A stretch of DNA of 64,000 nucleotides from Acaudatibacter sp963835495 (GCA_963835495.1 CAWIFQ010000005.1:1302001-1366000), one strand, 5' to 3'. Shown: positions 28,165 to 36,944, numbered from the stretch's first letter. Notes: a model not told the origin generated them from the letters alone. Translations and numbers: made by a program.

Positions 28165-29364
28165 ATGTCCGAGGATAGCGCGCTTGCCGATCTGGTCGCC
28201 GCCTGCCGCGCGGCGCCGAAGTCCGCGGCGCTGCTACGGGCGCTGATGGCCGAGGCGGCCAGCGGCGAGCAGGCCGCCGTGGCCTTCGTCTACCTGGAAG
28301 ACGCCGACGCGGCGCCGTTCGAGGCCGAGCTGCGGCGCACAGTGGCCGATTTCCTCACCGAGGGCGGGCGCGACGAGGCGGCGCGGCGGTGGCGGCCGGA
28401 GGCGCTGCGGGCCGTCGGCGGCAGCGACGGCGACGGCGCGGTGGTGGTCGATCTGGGGCAGCGTCGCGAGCGCGGCGCGCAGTTCGCCGAGCCGCCGACG
28501 GCCGAGCGGCTCACCTTCGCCGATGTCGGCGGGCTGGAGGACGTCAAGCAGCAGATCCGCCGCCGCATCATCGCGCCGCTGGAAAAGCCCGGCCTTTTCA
28601 CCGCGTTCAAGCGCCGCGCCGGCGGCGGATTGCTGTTCTACGGCCCGCCCGGCTGCGGCAAGACCATGCTGGCGCAGGCCGCCGCCGGCGAGGCGCACGT
28701 GTCGTTCCTCTCGGTGCGCATTCCCGACATCCTCGACCGCTGGCTGGGCGAGTCGGAGAAGCACATCGCCGCCGCCTTCACCGAGGCCAAAGCGCGCAAG
28801 CCGGCGATCCTGTTCTTCGACGAGATCGAGGCGCTGGCGGCGCGGCGCCGCGACAGCGACCACAACCACACCTCCTCGATGGTCTCGACCTTTCTCAGCG
28901 AATTCGACGGGCTCGCCGCCGCCTCCGACGCGCTGCTGGTGGTGGCCGCGACCAACGTGCCCTGGATGATCGACACCGCGTTCCGCCGGCCCGGGCGGTT
29001 CGACCGGGTGCTGTTCGTGCCGCCGCCGGACCGCGAGGCGCGGCTCTACATCCTGCGTCGCCTGGTCGCCGATCAGCCCACCGCGCCCGGCCTCGACATG
29101 GAGCGCTACGCCGCCGGCACGTCCGGCTTCTCCGGCGCCGACCTGCTCAACCTGGTCGAGACGGCGATCGACCTGGCCATCGACGACAGCCTGGCGGGCG
29201 ACGAGCCGGCGCCGCTGTCGCGCAAGCACTTCGACGCCGCGCTCGGCGAGGTGAAGCCAACCACAGCCGAGTGGCTGGCGACGGCGCGCAACTACGCCAA
29301 GTACGCCAACGAGGGCGGCCAATACGACGAGGTGCTGGCCTTTCTCGGCAAGCACGCCAGATGA
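28165..29364 (+). CDS. AAA+ ATPase, Vps4/FtsH-like classic clade
   Basis: A 399-residue ATPase. An N-terminal helical region of about 115 residues has no family I know. The AAA domain follows: Walker A YGPPGCGKTML, pore-loop region VRIPDILDRWLGESEKH, Walker B ILFFDEIEAL, sensor 1 AATNVP and arginine fingers RRPGRFDR. The end (FDAALGEVKPTTAEWLATAR, then a short helix) resembles the C-terminal helices of Vps4/spastin-type ATPases. No protease domain and no membrane segment. A TPR membrane protein follows after 7 bases, suggesting a working pair. Confidence 0.85.
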   Translation: MSEDSALADLVAACRAAPKSAALLRALMAEAASGEQAAVAFVYLEDADAAPFEAELRRTVADFLTEGGRDEAARRWRPEALRAVGGSDGDGAVVVDLGQRRERGAQFAEPPTAERLTFADVGGLEDVKQQIRRRIIAPLEKPGLFTAFKRRAGGGLLFYGPPGCGKTMLAQAAAGEAHVSFLSVRIPDILDRWLGESEKHIAAAFTEAKARKPAILFFDEIEALAARRRDSDHNHTSSMVSTFLSEFDGLAAASDALLVVAATNVPWMIDTAFRRPGRFDRVLFVPPPDREARLYILRRLVADQPTAPGLDMERYAAGTSGFSGADLLNLVETAIDLAIDDSLAGDEPAPLSRKHFDAALGEVKPTTAEWLATARNYAKYANEGGQYDEVLAFLGKHAR

Positions 29365-29371
29365 GCGGCTG

Positions 29372-30226
29372 GTGAGCCTGCCGACGCCGGAGTCGCTGAT
29401 CCGCCAGGCGCTGATCTTTCGCCACGCGGGCGAGAGCGCCAAGGCGATCGACCTGCTGAGAGAAGCGCTGGCGGTCCAGCCAGACCACCTCAACGCCCAG
29501 ATCCAGCTTGGCGCGACCTACCTCGACCTCGGCAAGACCGCCCCGGCGATGGATGCGCTGGCCGGCGCGGTGCGGCAGGCGCCTGGTTCGGCCATCGTGC
29601 GACGGCTGCTGGCGCTGGGCTACCTGCAGAAGAACGACCCGAAGCGGGCCAAGGCCGAGGCGGACGAAGCCGCGCGGCTGGGGCCCGGCGACGGAATCAC
29701 CCAGACCATCCTCGGCCGCGTGCTCGACCGCCAGCACGACTGGGCCGGGGCGGAAGCGGCGCTGCGGCGCGGGGTCGAGCTGGCGCCCGACAGCGACTAC
29801 GCGCTGGTGCACCTCGGCTACTTCCTGATCCGCCGGCGCAAGATCAAGGAGGCCGCGCTGGTCGCGGAGGACGCCGCCCGCGCCGCGCCGGACGACTTCG
29901 GCGTGATCCTGCTGCGCGGCGACGTGGCGCTGCGGCTGGGCAAGGCCGAGGAGGCGAAGGACTTCGCGCTGTGGGCGCTGTCACGCCGGGCGACGCACCG
30001 CGAGGCGATCCGGCTGCTGGTCAGCGCCAAGGCCCACCAGAGCTGGTGGCTGGGCCTGTGGTGGCGGCTGAACTCGAACTTCTGGCTGCGGCTGCTGGTG
30101 GTGGTCGCCAGCCTGCCGCTCGGCGTCTGGTTCATCACGCCGATCTACCTGATCGGCGGCCGCCTGATCTTCGAGCACATGCTGGCGCGGGAGCTGAAGA
30201 CGGTGAAGCTGAAGGCGGGGTTCTAG
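29372..30226 (+). CDS. TPR repeat protein with C-terminal membrane anchor
   Basis: A 284-residue protein starting at GTG. About six tetratricopeptide units cover residues 5-220 (for example GESAKAIDLLREALAVQPDH and LGATYLDLGKTAPAMDALAG). A hydrophobic region near residues 235-265 (LVVVASLPLGVWFITPIYLIG) anchors the C-terminus. It follows the AAA+ ATPase by 7 bases; the TPR surface could recruit that ATPase or its substrate to the membrane. This is inference from order and architecture. Confidence 0.82.
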   Translation: MSLPTPESLIRQALIFRHAGESAKAIDLLREALAVQPDHLNAQIQLGATYLDLGKTAPAMDALAGAVRQAPGSAIVRRLLALGYLQKNDPKRAKAEADEAARLGPGDGITQTILGRVLDRQHDWAGAEAALRRGVELAPDSDYALVHLGYFLIRRRKIKEAALVAEDAARAAPDDFGVILLRGDVALRLGKAEEAKDFALWALSRRATHREAIRLLVSAKAHQSWWLGLWWRLNSNFWLRLLVVVASLPLGVWFITPIYLIGGRLIFEHMLARELKTVKLKAGF

Positions 30227-30230
30227 TTCC

Positions 30231-30357
30231 CCTCCCCCTTGCGGGGAGGGGTTAGGGGTGGGGGTGCCAACTCGGCGCCAGCAGTCACCGCGCCAAGGGC
30301 GGCCAACGCACTGCCGATACCCCAACCCCCGACCCCTTCCCGCAAGGGGAAGGGGAG
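30231..30357. repeat. C/G-tract palindromic repeat, copy 3
   Basis: Starts CCCCTCCCCCTTGCGGGGAG and ends CCCGCAAGGGGAAGGGG, with inner AGGGGTGGGGGT and ACCCCAACCCCC blocks, so the two ends are near inverse copies around about 50 unrelated bases. It fills the gap between the convergent TPR gene and oxyR. Confidence 0.8.
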
Positions 30358-31260
30358 TCAGACCTCGCCTTCCCCCCGCAGCACCTCCGCCAGCAGGCGG
30401 CCCTCGGCGGCGCGGCTGGAGCCGGCGCGCCAGGCGACGACGATCTGGCGCGAGGGGTGGTCGGCGTCCAGCGGGCGCACCGTGACGGCGGCGGCGTCGG
30501 CCAGTCCCGCGTTCACCGCCATCCCGGGCAGGAACGAGATGCCGAGGCCCGAGCCCACCATCTGCACCAGCGTCGGCAGCGAGGTGGCGGCGAAGGCGGC
30601 GTCGTCCCTGGGCCTGGCCGGGGAAAGCCCGCAGGCGGCCAGCGCGTGCTCGCGCAGGCAGTGGCCGTCCTCCAGCAGGATCAGGTCCTCGTCGGCCAGT
30701 CGCGCCGGCGAGACGCGCGCTTCGGCGGTCAGCGGGTGGTTGGCGGGGAAGGCGGCGAACAGCTCGTCCTCCTCCACGTCGGCCCACTCCAGCCCGGTCA
30801 TGTCGTAGGGCAGGGCGATCAGCGCCGCGTCGAGCGCGCCGGCCTTCAGGCCCGCGATCAGCCGGCCGGTCAGGTCCTCGCGCAGGTAGAGCCGCAGCTT
30901 GGGGAAGCGCCGGCGCAGGACCGGCAGCGCCTTGGGCAGCAGGAACGGGGCGATGGTGGGGATCACGCCAAGCCGGAAGCGGCCGGCGAGCGGCTGGCCG
31001 GCGCCCCTGGCCGCCTGCACCAGGTCCTCGGCCTGGGCCAGGATGGTCTGCGCCCGCGCCACGGCCTCTTCGCCGGCGGCGGTGAGGATGACGCCGGCGC
31101 GGCCACGATCGACCACCGGCGCGCCGAGGATCTTCTCCAGCTCCTGCACGCCGGCAGAAAGCGTTGGCTGGGTCACGTGCGCGGCCTCGGCGGCGCGGCT
31201 GAACGAGCGATGCTCGGCGAGCAGCTTGAGGTATTGCAACTGTCTGAGGGTCGGGAGCAT
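30358..31260 (-). CDS. oxyR: Hydrogen-peroxide-responsive LysR regulator OxyR
   Basis: A 300-residue LysR-type activator. The N-terminal winged helix is LRQLQYLKLLAEHRSFSRAA and following. The effector domain has LEDGHCLREHALAAC, in which two Cys are nine residues apart exactly as the redox pair of OxyR, so peroxide sensing by disulfide formation is likely. The ATG at 31260 gives the family start MLPTLRQLQY. It is divergent from an aspartic protease gene, and a palindrome lies between them. No catalase gene is in the window. Confidence 0.9.
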   Translation of the reverse strand: MLPTLRQLQYLKLLAEHRSFSRAAEAAHVTQPTLSAGVQELEKILGAPVVDRGRAGVILTAAGEEAVARAQTILAQAEDLVQAARGAGQPLAGRFRLGVIPTIAPFLLPKALPVLRRRFPKLRLYLREDLTGRLIAGLKAGALDAALIALPYDMTGLEWADVEEDELFAAFPANHPLTAEARVSPARLADEDLILLEDGHCLREHALAACGLSPARPRDDAAFAATSLPTLVQMVGSGLGISFLPGMAVNAGLADAAAVTVRPLDADHPSRQIVVAWRAGSSRAAEGRLLAEVLRGEGEV

Positions 31261-31274
31261 TGTTTCTCCAGATA

Positions 31275-31295
31275 GGCGATCTCGATCGAATCGCC
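31275..31295. promoter_or_regulatory. Palindrome upstream of oxyR, candidate LysR site
   Basis: GGCGAT (31275-31280) and ATCGCC (31290-31295) form an inverted repeat around CTCGATCGA, itself mostly palindromic. ATAG precedes it, as in OxyR half-sites. It starts 15 bases from the oxyR ATG and is suitably placed for autoregulation. Confidence 0.45.
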
Positions 31296-31342
31296 ACATT
31301 CCATCGAGTAACCCCGTCTGGCCGCCGTCCGCGGCGGCCGGT

Positions 31343-32230
31343 ATGTCTGCACTGGCGCGACCACCTCAAGGACATTTCGCCCTGCCTGAACAACACCATG
31401 GCCCCTGGAGCGCGCCGCCCACCCCGACGGCGCCGGCCAAGACCCGCTGGAAGCCCACGCGCGGCCTGATCATCTGGCTCGGCCTGCTGGGGGCGGCGAT
31501 CTCGGCCTATTTCGGCCTGGTGATCCTGTTCCCCGGACAGCTGGACAGCATGGACCAGACCAATGCGCTGCAGGCGCTGGGCCTGCTGGCGCTGGTCTCC
31601 AGCGGCGTGATCTACGCGCGCGGCGTCAAGCTGGGCGAAGCGGCGCGCAACGCGGCGATCTGGATCGGCGTCGCCGCCATCGCCTTGATCGGCTACAGCT
31701 TTCGAACCGAGCTGAGCGACGCCTTCGTCAAGGTGCGCGGCGAGATCATCCCCGCCTACGCCATCTCCACCACGCCGCACGAAATGACCGTGACCCGCAG
31801 CGCCGACGGCGGGTTCTACATTCTGGGCCAGATCAACGGCGCGCCGGTGCGCTTCGTGATCGACACCGGCGCCAACGGCGTCTTGCTGAGCCCCGATGAC
31901 GCCAAGCGCGCCGGCATGGACGTCGATGCGCTGAAGTACGCCTCGCCCGCCGAGACCGCCAACGGCGTCGGCTTCATGGCCCCGATCATCCTGCCGCAGC
32001 TGGACGTCGGCGAGATGAAGCTCGTCAACGTGCAGGCCGCCGTCAACAAGGCGCCGATGAGCTCGTCGCTGCTCGGTATGGCGTTCCTGCGCCAGCTGGA
32101 CGACGTCGAGATCCACGGCGACACGCTGACGCTGAAGTGGAAGAGCCCGTCGCCGCCCCCGCGCAGCCAGGAGCCAGCAGCGCAGCCGCCGCCCACGGCG
32201 TCGCCTTCCGGATCGCCTCGGACAGCCTGA
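31343..32230 (+). CDS. Clan AA retropepsin-like aspartic protease, membrane anchored
   Basis: A 295-residue protein with two or three N-terminal hydrophobic helices (RGLIIWLGLLGAAISAYFGL; a second near residues 65-80; a third near 92-108) and a C-terminal single-lobe protease domain with catalytic FVIDTGANGVLLS. This layout matches the TIGR02281 family of bacterial retropepsin-like proteases. As a single-lobe enzyme it should act as a dimer. I chose the ATG at 31343; the frame is open far upstream but antisense to oxyR. It ends with a Pro/Ser-rich tail. Confidence 0.82.
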   Translation: MSALARPPQGHFALPEQHHGPWSAPPTPTAPAKTRWKPTRGLIIWLGLLGAAISAYFGLVILFPGQLDSMDQTNALQALGLLALVSSGVIYARGVKLGEAARNAAIWIGVAAIALIGYSFRTELSDAFVKVRGEIIPAYAISTTPHEMTVTRSADGGFYILGQINGAPVRFVIDTGANGVLLSPDDAKRAGMDVDALKYASPAETANGVGFMAPIILPQLDVGEMKLVNVQAAVNKAPMSSSLLGMAFLRQLDDVEIHGDTLTLKWKSPSPPPRSQEPAAQPPPTASPSGSPRTA

Positions 32231-32302
32231 ACGACGCGCGGCGAACGTGACGTAAGGCCCCGCCAGCGATAGAGGTGACCGCTTCCCCGCCAGGAGGTGT
32301 TG

Positions 32303-34360
32303 ATGTCACTCGCCGACAATCCCGTATTCGCCGAATGGACCGGCCCGCACGGCGCCGCGCCGGCGTTCGACAAGGTGGAGACCCAGCATTTCATCCCGGC
32401 GCTGGAGGCGGCGATCGCCGAGAAGCAGGCCGAGGTGGCCGCGATCGCGAACAACCCCGACCCGCCGACCTTCGCCAACACCCTGGAGGCGCTGGAAGCC
32501 AGCGGTCCGGCCCTGACCCGCGCCGGCCGGCTGCTGAACATCTACACCTCGACCATGAACACCCCGCAGATGCGCGAGGTGCAGACCTGGGCCTCGCCCA
32601 AGCTGGCGGCGCTGCGCGACGAGATCACCCAGAACGGCGCCCTGTTCGCGCGGATCAAGGCCGTCTACGCGGCGCGCGAGACGAGCGGCCTCGACGCCGA
32701 ACAGCAGCGGCTGGCCTTCGTCGTCTACGACCGTTTCGTCCGCCAGGGCGCGGCGCTGTCGGACGCTGACAAGGCGGCGCTCGCGTCGGTGAACCAGAAG
32801 CTCGCCGGCCTCTACACCCGCTTCAGCCAGAACATCCTCGCCGACGAGGAGGGCCAGGCGCTGGTGATCGACAGCGCCGCCGACCTCGAAGGCCTGAGCG
32901 AAGGCCAGATCGAGGCCGCGGCGGCCGAGGCCAAGGCGCGGGGGCTCGAAGGCAAATGGGCGTTCGCCAACACCCGCTCGTCGATGGAGCCGTTCCTGAC
33001 CTTCGCCGCCCGCCGCGAGCTGCGCGAGAAGGCGTTCCGCCTCTTCACCATGCGCGGTGACGGCGGGACGCACGACAACACCCCGCTGATCACCGAGATC
33101 ATGCATCTGCGGGCGCGGAAGGCGAAGCTGCTCGGCCACCCGACATTTGCCCACTGGATCTCCGACGGCCAGATGGCCAAGACCCCCGAGGCGGCGATGC
33201 AGCTGCTGACCGCCGTCTGGGGGCCGGCCAAGTCGCGCGTCGCCGAGGAGGTGGCGGAGATGGAGGCGCTGTCGACAGCCGAGGGATCAAACGCCCCGAT
33301 CGCGCCCTGGGACTACCGCTACTGGGGCGAGAAGGTGCGCAAGGCCAAGTACGAACTCGATGAGAACGAGGTGAAGCCCTACCTGCAGCTCTCGCGCATG
33401 CTGGAGGGCATGTTCTGGGCCGCCGGCGAGCTGTTCGGCCTGAAGTTCGCACCGGTCGGCGACCTGCCGGTCTACCACCCGGACGTCACCGTCTACGAGG
33501 TGACCCGGGACGGCCAGCGCGTCGGCGTCTGGTACTTCGACCCCTACGCCCGGGCCGGCAAGTCGTCCGGCGCCTGGATGAACGAGTACCGCACCCAGGA
33601 ACGGCTGGGCGGCGTGGCCACCACGCCGATCATCTCCAACAACGAGAACTTCATTCCGCCCAAGCCGGGCGAGCCGTGCCTGATCTCCTGGACCGACGCG
33701 GTGACGCTGTTCCACGAGTTCGGCCACGGGCTGCACGGGCTGAACTCGAGCGTGACCTATCCGTCGCTGGCCGGGACGGCGGTGCTGCGCGATTTCGTCG
33801 AGCTGCCGAGCCAGCTGTTCGAGCACTGGCTGCCGACGCGCGAGCTGCTGGCGAGGTTCGCCGTCCACTACCAGACCGGCGAGCCGATGGGCGAGGCGCT
33901 GGTCGACAAGATCTTCCGCGCCGAGACCTTCCACCAGGGCTTCAAGACGGTGGAATATCTCTCCAACGCCCTGCTGGACCTGAAGGCGCACCTGCTGGGC
34001 GACACCCCGATCGACGCCGACGGCTTCGAGACATCGGCGCTGGCGGAGATCGGCATGCCGCCGCAGATCGTGCTGCGCCACCGGCTGCCGCACTTCTCCC
34101 ACATGTTCTCGTCCGAGGGCTACGCGGCCGGCTACTACAGCTACATCTGGGCCGACACGCTCAGCGCCGACGCGGCCGAGGCCTTCGCCGAGGCGCCGGG
34201 CGGGTTCTACGACAAGGCGATGGCCCAGCGGCTGCTGGCCGACGTGCTCAGCATCGGCAACACGGTCGAGCCCGGCGAAGCCTACCGCCGCTTCCGCGGC
34301 CGCGAGGCCGGCATCGACGCCCTGATGCGCGACCGCGGCTTCGCGCCCGCTCTTTCATGA
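32303..34360 (+). CDS. M3 family metallopeptidase (oligopeptidase A/Dcp type)
   Basis: A 685-residue zinc peptidase. The motif FHEFGHGLHGL supplies HExxH, and the downstream Glu ligand is within the following helix. The rest is helical, as in thimet-oligopeptidase relatives. GGAGG sits 7 bases before the ATG at 32303. No signal peptide, so cytoplasmic; it would clear short peptides. The motif ending HxMFSSEGYAAGYYSYIWAD is typical of the Dcp/PrlC group. Confidence 0.92.
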   Translation: MSLADNPVFAEWTGPHGAAPAFDKVETQHFIPALEAAIAEKQAEVAAIANNPDPPTFANTLEALEASGPALTRAGRLLNIYTSTMNTPQMREVQTWASPKLAALRDEITQNGALFARIKAVYAARETSGLDAEQQRLAFVVYDRFVRQGAALSDADKAALASVNQKLAGLYTRFSQNILADEEGQALVIDSAADLEGLSEGQIEAAAAEAKARGLEGKWAFANTRSSMEPFLTFAARRELREKAFRLFTMRGDGGTHDNTPLITEIMHLRARKAKLLGHPTFAHWISDGQMAKTPEAAMQLLTAVWGPAKSRVAEEVAEMEALSTAEGSNAPIAPWDYRYWGEKVRKAKYELDENEVKPYLQLSRMLEGMFWAAGELFGLKFAPVGDLPVYHPDVTVYEVTRDGQRVGVWYFDPYARAGKSSGAWMNEYRTQERLGGVATTPIISNNENFIPPKPGEPCLISWTDAVTLFHEFGHGLHGLNSSVTYPSLAGTAVLRDFVELPSQLFEHWLPTRELLARFAVHYQTGEPMGEALVDKIFRAETFHQGFKTVEYLSNALLDLKAHLLGDTPIDADGFETSALAEIGMPPQIVLRHRLPHFSHMFSSEGYAAGYYSYIWADTLSADAAEAFAEAPGGFYDKAMAQRLLADVLSIGNTVEPGEAYRRFRGREAGIDALMRDRGFAPALS

Positions 34361-34373
34361 AGGGGTCGCTGAC

Positions 34374-34772
34374 GTGAGCCTGCGCATTCGAGGCCTCGAT
34401 CATCTGGTGCTGCGGGCGAAGGACCCGGCGGCGATGGAGCGGTTCTACGTCGAGGTGCTGGGCCTGACGGTGGAGCGGCGCTCGGACACGATCGGCCTCG
34501 TGCAGCTGCGCGCCGGCGCCCAGCTGATCGACCTGGTCGCCGTGGACGGCATGCTGGGCAAGCAGGGCGGCGCCGGCCCTGGCGCCGGGGGCCGCAACCT
34601 CGACCACTTCTGCCTCAACCTCGAGGACTTCGATCTGGCCGCCACGATCGCCCACCTCGAGGCGCATGGCGTCACCGTCGGCGAGAGCGGCCGGCGCTAT
34701 GGCGCCGGCGGCTTCGGGGTCTCGGTCTACCTGTCCGACCCAGAGGGCAACGGGCTGGAGCTGAGGGGATAG
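34374..34772 (+). CDS. VOC family (glyoxalase-like) protein
   Basis: A 132-residue single vicinal-oxygen-chelate module pair (RGLDHLVLRAKDPAAMERFY, and DHFCLNLEDFDLAA in the second half). The metal ligands would be His in the first DHL, Glu near the end of that half, His in LDHFC and Glu in GNGLELRG. It starts at GTG 13 bases after the M3 peptidase stop. Reaction unknown. Confidence 0.85.
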   Translation: MSLRIRGLDHLVLRAKDPAAMERFYVEVLGLTVERRSDTIGLVQLRAGAQLIDLVAVDGMLGKQGGAGPGAGGRNLDHFCLNLEDFDLAATIAHLEAHGVTVGESGRRYGAGGFGVSVYLSDPEGNGLELRG

Positions 34773-34879
34773 GGGCGGTCGGCCGCCCCTCCAGTTCCCC
34801 GGCCATGACCGAGTGAAGGGAAACAAACTCCCAACGGCCCGCTTGACTCGCCTCATGGTGCGAGACCGCCGGCGCCGTC

Positions 34880-35302
34880 CTAAGCCGCCTGGGTGGGCGG
34901 CGCGGCGTCGACGATCATGAAGTGTCCGCGCAGCGCCGCGACCGGGCTCTCGCGATCCTCCTGCCAGGCCTCGACCGCCAGGTTGGCGGCGCGGCGGCCG
35001 AGCTTCAGGATGCGGGCCTCGGCGTAGAACGTCACCGGCCGGGCAGGGCGCAGGTAGTCGACCGTGATGTCGATGGTCCGCGCGCGGCGGCCCTCGGCGC
35101 CCAACCTGGCCAGCGCCGCCAGCTCGAGGAACGACGCGACCACGCCACCGTGCAGCGCCGGCAGGATGGGGTTGCCGATCAGCCGCTCGGCGAAGGGCAG
35201 CACCGCGATCGGGCCGCTCTGGCCCACCTCCAGCCGCACGCCGAGGAAGCGGGCGTAGGGCCAGTGGTCGAGCAGCGGCGGGCTGAGCTCGCGCCCGCTC
35301 AT
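34880..35302 (-). CDS. PaaI-family hot-dog thioesterase (second of a tandem pair)
   Basis: A 140-residue hot-dog protein. The pattern ILPALHGGVVASFLELAAL is the PaaI-type HGGxxxxxxD region, here with Glu in place of the usual Asp. The ATG at 35302 overlaps the stop of the upstream thioesterase (ATGA), so the two form a coupled pair and may assemble as a heteromer. Probably hydrolyses an acyl-CoA thioester; substrate unknown. Confidence 0.82.
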   Translation of the reverse strand: MSGRELSPPLLDHWPYARFLGVRLEVGQSGPIAVLPFAERLIGNPILPALHGGVVASFLELAALARLGAEGRRARTIDITVDYLRPARPVTFYAEARILKLGRRAANLAVEAWQEDRESPVAALRGHFMIVDAAPPTQAA

Positions 35303-35787
35303 GCGTTCATCAGCGGCACGTTGGTGAGCATGAAGGCGGCCTGTGCGGCGGCGATCGGGTCGGACGCGTCGTCCTCGTAGGCCCAGCCCCGCACCACCGC
35401 GACGTCGCCGGCGAGGTTCAGGCACTCCGCCTCGGCGATCACGGCGCGGCCCGGCCGGGGCGGCCGGATATGGTCGAGGCGGAAGTCGAGCGTCGCCATG
35501 CCGCCGGGCCTCAGCGCGCGCCCCTCGGCCTCGGCGCGGGCGCGCAGCGCGTGGCCGATCGCCATGCCGCAGGTCTGGTCGAGCAGGGCGAAGATCACGC
35601 CGCCGGCGAGGCCTCCGTCAGCCGGATCGCCGACGAGGTCGTCGCGGAACGGCGCGCGCATGGCGCAGGCTCGGTCTTCCAGGGTCTCGAAACCCAGCGC
35701 CAGCGACAGGGCCGTGCCGCGATACGCGAGATCGCCCTGCACGGCGTCGCTCATCGGCTCTTCGGCGGTCGGCGGTTCGTCGCTCAT
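35299..35787 (-). CDS. PaaI-family hot-dog thioesterase (first of a tandem pair)
   Basis: A 162-residue hot-dog thioesterase. The active-site region is GGLAGGVIFALLDQTCGMAIG, with the canonical Asp, and strands TLDFRLDHIRPPRPGRAV and AVVRGWAYEDDASD follow. The ATG at 35787 begins MSDEPPTAEEP; the frame is open upstream, antisense to the exonuclease gene. Divergent from the exonuclease gene by 48 bases. Confidence 0.83.
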   Translation of the reverse strand: MSDEPPTAEEPMSDAVQGDLAYRGTALSLALGFETLEDRACAMRAPFRDDLVGDPADGGLAGGVIFALLDQTCGMAIGHALRARAEAEGRALRPGGMATLDFRLDHIRPPRPGRAVIAEAECLNLAGDVAVVRGWAYEDDASDPIAAAQAAFMLTNVPLMNA

Positions 35788-35835
35788 GGGGTCCCTATAG
35801 GGTGCTGACGCCGCGTTGCGGAAGGGCCGCCTATA

Positions 35836-36855
35836 TTGTCGGGCGTGATCAAGCCCGAAACCCTCGTCTGCCCTAGGCCCAACGGCCTCTACTGCCCGCC
35901 TGGCGACTTCTACATCGACCCGGTGCGCCCAGTCGCCCGCGCGGTGATCACCCACGGCCACGCCGACCACGCCCGCGCCGGCCACGAGGCGGTCGCCGCG
36001 ACGGCCGAGACCCTGGCGATCATGGCCGTGCGCTATGGCGAGGGCTTCGCCGGCTCGGTGCGGACCATGGCCTACGGCGAGACCATCGAGCGCGATGGCG
36101 TCGCCGTGACCCTGGTCCCGGCCGGCCACGTGCTGGGCTCGGCCCAGGTGGTGGTGCGCTGGAAGGGTATGACCGTGGTCGTCTCCGGCGACTACAAGCG
36201 CCGGCGCGATCCCACCTGTCCGCCGTTCGAGCCGGTCCCGTGCGACGTCTTCGTCACCGAGGCCACCTTCGGCCTGCCGGTGTTCCGCCACCCGGACGAC
36301 GCGGAGGAGATCCGCAAGGTGCTGCGCTCGCTGGAGCAGTTCCCCGAGCGCACCCACCTGATCGGGGCCTATGCGCTCGGCAAGGCGCAGCGGGTGATCC
36401 GCCTGCTGCGCGAGGCGGGCTGGGACCGCACCATCTATGTCCACGGCGCATTCGAGCGGCTGAACGCGCTCTACGAGGAATTCGGCATCGATCTCGGCCC
36501 GCTGGCGCCGGCCACCACCGACGCGAAGAAAGCCGCCTTCGCCGGCGAGATCGTGATCGCGCCGCCGGGCTCGCTGGCCGATCGCTGGAGCCGCCGCTTC
36601 GCCGATCCGGTCGACGCCTTCGCCTCGGGCTGGATGCGGGTCAGGGCCCGGGCCCGCCAGCGCGGCGTCGAGCTGCCGCTGGTGATCTCCGATCACGCCG
36701 ACTGGGATGAACTGACCGGCACCCTGGCCGAGCTGGCGCCGGGCGAGGTCTGGATCACCCACGGCCGCGAGGAGGCGCTGGCGCGCTGGTGCGAACTCAA
36801 CGGCCGCCCGGCGCGCGCACTGGCGATCGTGGGCTACGAGGACGAGGAAGACTGA
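35836..36855 (+). CDS. Ligase-associated DNA exonuclease (metallo-beta-lactamase/beta-CASP)
   Basis: A 339-residue beta-CASP-type nuclease of the ligase-associated group (TIGR04122 as I recall). Metal-binding motif ITHGHADHAR is near residue 35, and VVVSGDYKRRRDP and VISDHADWDEL hold further ligands. The start is a TTG at 35836, favoured because GGAAGGG lies 9 bases upstream; a GTG at 35845 is the alternative. In many genomes this gene is next to an ATP-dependent DNA ligase; here the ligase is 2.1 kb downstream with three unrelated genes between. Confidence 0.87.
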   Translation: MSGVIKPETLVCPRPNGLYCPPGDFYIDPVRPVARAVITHGHADHARAGHEAVAATAETLAIMAVRYGEGFAGSVRTMAYGETIERDGVAVTLVPAGHVLGSAQVVVRWKGMTVVVSGDYKRRRDPTCPPFEPVPCDVFVTEATFGLPVFRHPDDAEEIRKVLRSLEQFPERTHLIGAYALGKAQRVIRLLREAGWDRTIYVHGAFERLNALYEEFGIDLGPLAPATTDAKKAAFAGEIVIAPPGSLADRWSRRFADPVDAFASGWMRVRARARQRGVELPLVISDHADWDELTGTLAELAPGEVWITHGREEALARWCELNGRPARALAIVGYEDEED

Positions 36856-36883
36856 GGCGAAGATTGACGCGTTGTCACGTGCG

Positions 36884-36922
36884 ATGATCACGGGTCTGTG
36901 ATCATCTATCACGGTTCCGTGA
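36884..36922 (+). promoter_or_regulatory. Two palindromes before the DUF4349 lipoprotein gene
   Basis: ATGATCAC (36884-36891) and GTGATCAT (36898-36905) are perfect inverted arms with a 6-base spacer. Four bases on, TCACGG-TT-CCGTGA (36909-36922) is a second perfect palindrome. A -35-like TTGACG precedes them at about 36874. Both lie within 60 bases of the gene start, so this is a strong operator candidate. Confidence 0.55.
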
Positions 36923-36944
36923 ATGAACCGGAGAGGTCATCGTG

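Noticed and set aside
30899..31342. Long N-terminal extension of the aspartic protease
   Set aside because: It would be antisense to oxyR; the ATG at 31343 gives a normal start before the membrane helices.
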